DNA from: Bradyrhizobium sp. 141
GTDB lineage: Bacteria; Pseudomonadota; Alphaproteobacteria; Rhizobiales; Xanthobacteraceae
Assembly (NCBI RefSeq): GCF_023074055.1
Contig: NZ_JADPKR010000048.1
Location: 34,377 to 98,376 of the forward strand
Direction of reading: 5' to 3'
DNA length: 64,000 nucleotides
In this document: one piece after another, positions 59,951 through 64,000 of the stretch
How the letters are laid out: every line of letters begins with the position of its first letter
How positions within the stretch are numbered: position 1 is the stretch's first letter
The notes under the pieces: generated by a model
What the model was told of the DNA's origin: nothing
The model's input: only the letters and a program-made list of their open reading frames with translations
Databases searched by the model: none
Translations under genes and position numbers: made by a program

Positions 59951-60694
59951 ATGTTCTTCCCCATGGGGAAATTGGCCAACAGAATCAAATTCGTCCGGAA
60001 GCGTGCGAAGCTTTCGCAGGAGAAATTCGCGGAGGCACTGGGCACCGTTGAGGGCGTCAAGGTGTCACGCGGAGCTGTCGGAAACTGGGAACTCGGCAAA
60101 GGTATCAGCCGAGCGAACATCGCCGCGATCGCAGACAAGTTTGGCGTGTCGCTCGACTGGCTTGAATCAGGTCGTGGAGATTTGCCTCAAAGTGTCGAAA
60201 CATCTGCTGATGAGTTTCACTTGACGACCGGGCAAAAGCCCCACAACCTCGGAGGACAAATTAAAGCGAACGCGCGTGTGGGCGACGCTGTCAAAGGGTT
60301 CGTTAGAATCCCGATACGGGGGACCGGCATGGGCGGTCGGGAAGGTTATTTAATACTGGGAGACCAGTACTTGGGTGATGTTTTGGCCCCGCCGGCTTTG
60401 GTCGATGTTCCCGATGCATATGCGGTGTACGTCATCGGCGACTCCATGCTTGAACGTTATCAGCATGGTGAAATTGTCTACGTCCATCCTTACGCACCTG
60501 TACGAAAGGATGATGACTGCGTTGTGCAGATCAGCATGGGCGATGGCGAGCCGCCGCATGGGTTCGTTAAGCGCTTCGTCTCAATGGACGATCATCAATT
60601 GAAGGTCCGCCAGCTCAATCCAAAGAAGGTTTTGACCTGGCCGCGCAGCCGAGTGATCGCCGTACACCGCGTCATTATGGGCGGCCCTGCCTAA
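59951..60694 (+). CDS. CI-type repressor with S24 peptidase domain
   Basis: Maintains lysogeny. 247 residues from the ATG at 59951, which has GGAAAG 7 nt upstream (59927 and 59963 are also in frame). HTH_3 domain at about 10-70 (RIKFVRKRAKLSQEKFAEAL...). The C-terminal part is LexA/S24-like, with YVIGDSMLERYQHGE holding the serine and HGFVKRF the lysine of the self-cleavage dyad, so it should respond to SOS. Flanked by operators on both sides. Confidence 0.88.
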   Translation: MFFPMGKLANRIKFVRKRAKLSQEKFAEALGTVEGVKVSRGAVGNWELGKGISRANIAAIADKFGVSLDWLESGRGDLPQSVETSADEFHLTTGQKPHNLGGQIKANARVGDAVKGFVRIPIRGTGMGGREGYLILGDQYLGDVLAPPALVDVPDAYAVYVIGDSMLERYQHGEIVYVHPYAPVRKDDDCVVQISMGDGEPPHGFVKRFVSMDDHQLKVRQLNPKKVLTWPRSRVIAVHRVIMGGPA

Positions 60695-60754
60695 CCGCCC
60701 TCACCTGACAGCAATGTTCCTCAACTAGGAACCGGGAATCGCTAGATTCGCTCC

Positions 60755-60829
60755 GGAAAGCGCCCCTTGCAATATTTCTGAAAGTCGCGCTTTCTTTTCA
60801 CTTGCTTTCAATTGAAAGTGGTGCTTTCA
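60755..60829. promoter_or_regulatory. repressor operators before the rightward early genes
   Basis: Three sites of the same dyad: GAAAG-CGCCC-CTTGC (60756-60770, one mismatch), GAAAG-TCGCG-CTTTC (60780-60794) and TGAAAG-TGGTG-CTTTCA (60813-60829). They fill the 160-nt gap between the repressor gene and the first rightward gene, so the recombination operon is presumably shut off in the lysogen. Confidence 0.7.
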
Positions 60830-60854
60830 TTTGCTCCATCACTGGAGCGAACCG

Positions 60855-61091
60855 ATGTCCTCATTCGACCGCCGCTACACTCCCGAATATCACGACCACC
60901 AGCGCGACCTGCGCAAGCATGACAGCTTGCCGCACCGCCTCGACCGCAAGATCAGCTGTGCGATCGATATCGTCCTGCTTGTCCGCGCCATGGACAACAT
61001 CGAGGACGCGGCAGCCCTCATCGACATCTATGCAGCCAACAGGGCATCCGAAGCCCGCATGGAAGCCGTGCGCGCGGGAGCTGGCGCATGA
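60855..61091 (+). CDS. 78-residue early phage protein
   Basis: ATG at 60855 with GGAG 7 nt upstream. Basic-aromatic start (SSFDRRYTPEYHDHQRDL), then a helix of hydrophobic residues. First gene of the rightward early operon; function unknown. Confidence 0.6.
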   Translation: MSSFDRRYTPEYHDHQRDLRKHDSLPHRLDRKISCAIDIVLLVRAMDNIEDAAALIDIYAANRASEARMEAVRAGAGA

Positions 61092-61252
61092 ACAACGTCC
61101 CGCAAGATGCCGCCGAAATGGCGCGGCTGGTCCGCCAGGCTGACGAGCTCACTGCCGTCCGACTCCTGCAGGCGTGGGGATCCAAGCAGCGCCTGATTGG
61201 TGGCCGCGATGAGCTCGTCCGCCGGATGGAGGCCAGCCATGCGGAAGCCTGA
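61088..61252 (+). CDS. 54-residue early phage protein
   Basis: ATGA overlap with the preceding gene. Helical, acidic-basic (EMARLVRQADELTAVRLLQAW). Function unknown. Confidence 0.5.
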   Translation: MNNVPQDAAEMARLVRQADELTAVRLLQAWGSKQRLIGGRDELVRRMEASHAEA

Positions 61253-61442
61253 TCCCGTCGAAATCAAAGCCGTCGCCATTCCGGTGCTCGCCGAGGCGGT
61301 TGCCGTGCTTCTGTTCATCGGAATGCTCGCAGTCTGGTCCGGCATCGCCGTGGAGTGGAGAAATGAGCATTTATCAGTGCGTGATGGCGTGGCTCATTTT
61401 CAACGAACTGATGCTGCTGGCGCTGCTGTGGTGCGCCGATGA
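61239..61442 (+). CDS. 67-residue membrane protein of the early operon
   Basis: Overlaps the preceding gene by 14 nt. One membrane helix (about 15-37, IPVLAEAVAVLLFIGMLAVWSGI) and a polar C-terminus. Function unknown. Confidence 0.5.
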   Translation: MRKPDPVEIKAVAIPVLAEAVAVLLFIGMLAVWSGIAVEWRNEHLSVRDGVAHFQRTDAAGAAVVRR

Positions 61443-61446
61443 GTGA
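61363..61446 (+). CDS. 27-residue hydrophobic peptide in an overlapping frame
   Basis: ATG preceded by GTGGAGTGGAG. Sequence is MSIYQCVMAWLIFNELMLL... with a helix of hydrophobic residues. It lies inside the end of the 67-residue gene and runs 8 nt into the next start. It may be a real embedded gene or chance. Confidence 0.3.
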   Translation: MSIYQCVMAWLIFNELMLLALLWCADE

Positions 61447-61621
61447 GCCCATCGTCATGGGTGCCATCTGCAAGCGCTGCGAGAACGCATTCCGCTTCAT
61501 CAAGCGATCCGCAGGTCGGCCCCGCCTCTACTGCGAGCCGTGCCGCGAGCTCGAGGCGATCGATAGCAGCAAGGTCTACTACCTGCTCAAGACCAAGCCG
61601 GACAGGGAGCGCGCAGCATGA
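61439..61621 (+). CDS. 60-residue zinc-ribbon-like protein
   Basis: Two cysteine pairs, CKRC (11-14) and CEPC (about 32-35), spaced as in small zinc ribbons; basic between them. Coupled to the next gene by ATGA. Likely DNA- or protein-binding. Confidence 0.6.
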   Translation: MSEPIVMGAICKRCENAFRFIKRSAGRPRLYCEPCRELEAIDSSKVYYLLKTKPDRERAA

Positions 61622-61836
61622 GAGTCCGTGGCAAGCGCCAGCGCGTCATCTCTGCCCTCCTGTCTGGCTACTGCAACACGTCGCAGGACGTGGCGGAGGA
61701 GACCGGCCTCACAGTCCATGAGAGTTCCAAGGTTGTGTCCGCGCTACTCGCCGACGGCGTCCTGCGCGACACCGGCCGGCGCCTCCCTGCCAACCGCCCA
61801 AACCGCTTTTTCAGAGTTTTCGAGGTGGCCACATGA
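61618..61836 (+). CDS. 72-residue winged-helix protein
   Basis: KRQRVISALLSGYCNTSQDVAEETGLTVHESSKVVSALLADGVLRDTG is a small winged-helix/MarR-like pattern ending in a basic wing. May regulate the early operon. ATGA overlaps on both sides. Confidence 0.65.
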   Translation: MRVRGKRQRVISALLSGYCNTSQDVAEETGLTVHESSKVVSALLADGVLRDTGRRLPANRPNRFFRVFEVAT

Positions 61837-62753
61837 AGATTGAGCAACCCGGCATCTATCGCGACTTCCCGACGGCTGCGTACTTCGGCGACCCCACGCC
61901 AACCCCATCATTTACGCAGTCACTCGCGAAGGTCCTCATCGAGCAGAGCCCGTTACACGCGTTCCAGGCGCATCCGCGGCTGAATGTGAAGCCTGCCGAT
62001 GAGGACGACGGCGAGGCCTACAGCAAGGCCAAGGCGATCGGCAACGCGGCTCACAAGCTCATGCTCGACCGCGGCAAGGAGATGTCGGTCGGAGAGTTCG
62101 AGGACTGGCGCTCCGGCGCCGCCAAGGCGTTCAAGGTGGCATCCATCAACGAGGGCAAAGAGCCGATCCTGCGCAAGCACTATGACACCGCCGGCGAGAT
62201 GGTCGAGGCCGCGCTCGAGCAGCTCAGCCGTATCCACGGCACCCAGAACGCTTTCACGAACGGCGACGCCGAGGTGGTGATCGCGAACTGCGAGGACGGC
62301 ATTTGGCTGCGATCCATGCTCGACTGGATCACGCCCGACCTGCGCGAGATCTGGGACTACAAGACGTCGGGACAATCAGCTTCGCCTTACGCGGTGGGGA
62401 AGCTGATGGCGTCGGCGGGCTGGCACATCCAGGCGGCTATGCATGAGCGCATATTGGATGCACTGGACCCCGCCGGCGCCGGCCGCCGCCGCTTCTACTA
62501 CGTCGCGCAGGAGAACGAGGCGCCCTACGCGCTGACCGTCAATCAGATCGGCGAGGCAGCGCTGACGATCGGCCGCAAGCAGATCGACTATGCGGTGAAG
62601 ACGTGGGCCTTCTGCATGCGCCGAAAGACCTGGCCGGCATACCCGAACAAGATCATCCGTCCCGAACTCCCGACCTGGGCCGAAAGCTCGTGGCTCGGTC
62701 GCGAGATCGAAGAAGCGTCCGAGAACGACCCCTCTCTCATCTTTGCAGGCTGA
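61833..62753 (+). CDS. PD-(D/E)XK exonuclease (RecE/exonuclease VIII-like)
   Basis: 306 residues. The family motifs are visible: GNAAHKLMLD (about 70-79), MLDWITPD (catalytic aspartate, about 167-174), and WDYKT (the D/E-x-K core, about 180-184), followed by WHIQAAMHERIL. Such enzymes resect duplex ends to single strands for phage recombination. Coupled to the upstream gene (ATGA) and followed by a RecA-like ATPase. Confidence 0.85.
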   Translation: MKIEQPGIYRDFPTAAYFGDPTPTPSFTQSLAKVLIEQSPLHAFQAHPRLNVKPADEDDGEAYSKAKAIGNAAHKLMLDRGKEMSVGEFEDWRSGAAKAFKVASINEGKEPILRKHYDTAGEMVEAALEQLSRIHGTQNAFTNGDAEVVIANCEDGIWLRSMLDWITPDLREIWDYKTSGQSASPYAVGKLMASAGWHIQAAMHERILDALDPAGAGRRRFYYVAQENEAPYALTVNQIGEAALTIGRKQIDYAVKTWAFCMRRKTWPAYPNKIIRPELPTWAESSWLGREIEEASENDPSLIFAG

Positions 62754-62755
62754 CC

Positions 62756-62944
62756 ATGACCGACGAAATCACCTTCACGGTTGAGCACAGCGAGCCCGGA
62801 TACAACCACGTTCGCCTTACCGGCACGTACACAGGCCCCGCGACAGTCGAAGACGTGAAGAAGCGGTTCTATCACGAATATTTCGGCGGCCGAGAAGCAT
62901 GGTGCCGCGATGGCCGGTTCGGCTGCGTCTACCACATAGATTGA
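62756..62944 (+). CDS. 62-residue phage protein
   Basis: Short beta-rich protein (EITFTVEHSEPGYNHVRLTGTYTGP) ending REAWCRDGRFGCVYHID. Two nt after the exonuclease stop. Function unknown. Confidence 0.55.
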   Translation: MTDEITFTVEHSEPGYNHVRLTGTYTGPATVEDVKKRFYHEYFGGREAWCRDGRFGCVYHID

Positions 62945-62951
62945 GGCTAAA

Positions 62952-63875
62952 ATGACCTTCCAATTCGCTCCCGCAAAGCGGGAACAGGTTTCGCTTCTGA
63001 TCGCGCTCGCTGGCGCCTCCGGCAGCGGCAAGACTTACAGCGCACTGCGCCTAGCGCGCGGCATGTCTCCCGACGGCAAGATCATGTTCATCGACACCGA
63101 GGCCCGCCGCGGTCTGCATTACGCCGAACACTTCAAATTCATGCACGCCGACATGCGGCCGCCGTTCACGCCAGCGCGGTTTGTCGAAGGCATCCAGGCT
63201 GCGGAGGCTGCCGGCGCCGAGGTGGTCATCATCGACAGTTTCAGCCACGAATACGACGGCGTCGGCGGCATCATGGACTGGGCCGATCGGCTTGCGTCGG
63301 AAGGCGTGAAGTCGCCCGGCAACTGGAAGGAGCCAAAGGGCGCTCACAAGAAGCTGATGAACGCCCTGCTGCAGTGCCGCGCCTCGATCATCTTCTGCCT
63401 GCGCGCCGACGAGAAGATCGAGATCCTGCGCGAGAACGGCAAGACGGTCGTGCGCCCGCTCGGTTGGATGCCGATCTGCGAAAAGCGCTTCATGTTCGAG
63501 ATGACCGCCAGCTTCACGCTGACGCCGGATCGTCCTGGCGTCCCTCATTTCGACCTGCCGCACAAACTGCAGCAGCAACACCGCTCCATGTTCTCCGATC
63601 GAGATCCGATTGGAGAGGATTCCGGCCGCCTCCTCGCTGAGTGGGCCGCCGGTGGATCAGCCGCCCCGACGACCAGCCCCGGCGGGGCGGCTGATGAGAA
63701 AACCGCAGCCGAGTGGGACCTCGAGCTCGGCGAGGCCGCGAAGCAAGGCAACGTCGCCCTGGTCGAGATGTGGGCCAAGGTCCCGCGCGAGCACAAGTCC
63801 ACGCTGAAGGCCGCGCTCGATCGGCGCCACAAGGTCACAGCAGCCGAGGCCGACCAAGCGAAGGAAACAGCATGA
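62952..63875 (+). CDS. RecA-fold ATPase, Sak4/AAA_24-like recombinase
   Basis: 307 residues. Walker A GASGSGKT at 21-28, MFIDTEARRG at about 46-55, Walker B AEVVIIDSFSHE at about 92-103. The last 90 residues are a separate helical part after a G/A/P linker. Together with the exonuclease it should give the phage a single-strand-annealing or RecA-like recombination pair. Its stop overlaps the next start (ATGA). Confidence 0.8.
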   Translation: MTFQFAPAKREQVSLLIALAGASGSGKTYSALRLARGMSPDGKIMFIDTEARRGLHYAEHFKFMHADMRPPFTPARFVEGIQAAEAAGAEVVIIDSFSHEYDGVGGIMDWADRLASEGVKSPGNWKEPKGAHKKLMNALLQCRASIIFCLRADEKIEILRENGKTVVRPLGWMPICEKRFMFEMTASFTLTPDRPGVPHFDLPHKLQQQHRSMFSDRDPIGEDSGRLLAEWAAGGSAAPTTSPGGAADEKTAAEWDLELGEAAKQGNVALVEMWAKVPREHKSTLKAALDRRHKVTAAEADQAKETA

Positions 63876-63901
63876 GCCTCGTATTCGCAGCAATGATCGA
63901 G
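63872..63901 (+). pseudogene. phage gene cut by an insertion sequence
   Basis: Begins MSLVFAAMIE at an ATGA overlap with the ATPase gene, so translation start is credible. From 63902 the frame runs into the IS-like end and continues open to the window edge, which is not a natural protein. Confidence 0.4.
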
Positions 63902-64000
63902 TGTCAATCGGCTTGCAAATTTGACCCCTCATCGGCGTCCAATTTTGACCCCTTAGCACGGCGGGCTTTGCTGGTAGCGCTCGTCTCGTCGGAGCTGGCC
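63902..64000 (+). mobile_element. terminal part of an IS21-type insertion sequence
   Basis: Begins with TGTCAATCGGC and carries two near-repeats, GCAAATTTGACCCC (63914-63927) and CCAATTTTGACCCC (63939-63952). IS21 elements have TG-starting ends with such internal multiple repeats. The transposase genes would lie outside the window. Family assignment is from pattern memory only. Confidence 0.5.

Larger units (their letters stand above)
22714..64000. mobile_element. prophage of a temperate short-tailed (podovirus-type) phage, right end outside the window
   Basis: A tyrosine integrase at the left edge, a CI/Cro-type switch, replication and recombination genes, small and large terminase, portal, scaffold, capsid, T7-type tubular proteins, internal virion proteins, tail spikes and lysis genes all occur in order. 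There are no tail-sheath, tape-measure or long-tail genes. The left border is placed just after the DUF47 start codon by gene content; no attachment core could be identified because the other end is not visible. At least 41.3 kb is present. An IS-like end cuts an early gene at 63.9 kb, so the prophage may be defective. Confidence 0.93.

Overview
The window comes from a high-GC alphaproteobacterium, most likely a Bradyrhizobium-type member of the Hyphomicrobiales. Pointers are the radA-cvpA-purF order, a 49-bp palindrome of a type familiar from rhizobia (22021-22069), other palindromic intergenic repeats, and the codon use. No rRNA or tRNA gene and no CRISPR array was seen.

Positions 1 to about 22.71 kb are ordinary chromosome. 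The plus strand carries rpiB and a ribokinase-type kinase, a TauE/SafE permease, radA, cvpA-purF, a small membrane protein, an SDR oxidoreductase, a secreted NHL beta-propeller and an amino-acid-type ABC binding protein. The minus strand follows with an MFS pump, der, a lipoprotein, a YfgM-like protein, an acyl-CoA ligase, NnrU and a queuosine-precursor transporter. Next come a divergent GAF-TIR gene that looks like a free-standing NADase of the immune type, a periplasmic protein and prfC. A guanidine exporter (sugE/gdx) has a well-formed guanidine-II (mini-ykkC) riboswitch whose second hairpin can trade with a helix that hides the ribosome binding site. A Pit phosphate transporter with its DUF47 partner closes the chromosomal part.

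From about 22.72 kb to the window end lies a prophage: a temperate, short-tailed phage with T7-type tail and internal virion proteins and a Bbp16-like capsid cement protein. Its integrase abuts the DUF47 gene. A block of tiny rightward genes (23.9-26.1 kb) follows. A long leftward block (26.2-59.9 kb, read from the right) runs from a YdaS/Cro-type regulator through replication genes, terminase, portal, scaffold, capsid, tail tube, internal virion proteins, tail spike and lysis genes to a second spike and an SGNH esterase. Inserted in reverse orientation among the tail and lysis genes is a two-gene cassette (31.8-34.3 kb) with a large multi-pass membrane protein, likely a lysogenic-conversion cargo. 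A CI-type repressor (59.95-60.7 kb) separates the leftward block from a rightward recombination block (PD-(D/E)XK exonuclease and RecA-like ATPase). At 63.9 kb a phage gene is cut after about ten codons by what looks like the end of an IS21-type insertion sequence. The right prophage end is not in the window.

Two regulatory layers can be read directly. TGAAAG-N5-CTTTCA operators sit on both sides of the repressor gene. A nine-base motif, GTGCGTTGC, occurs seven times, always in the direction of late transcription and usually 20-75 nt upstream of a structural or lysis gene. That motif is the strongest candidate here for an undescribed phage control system.
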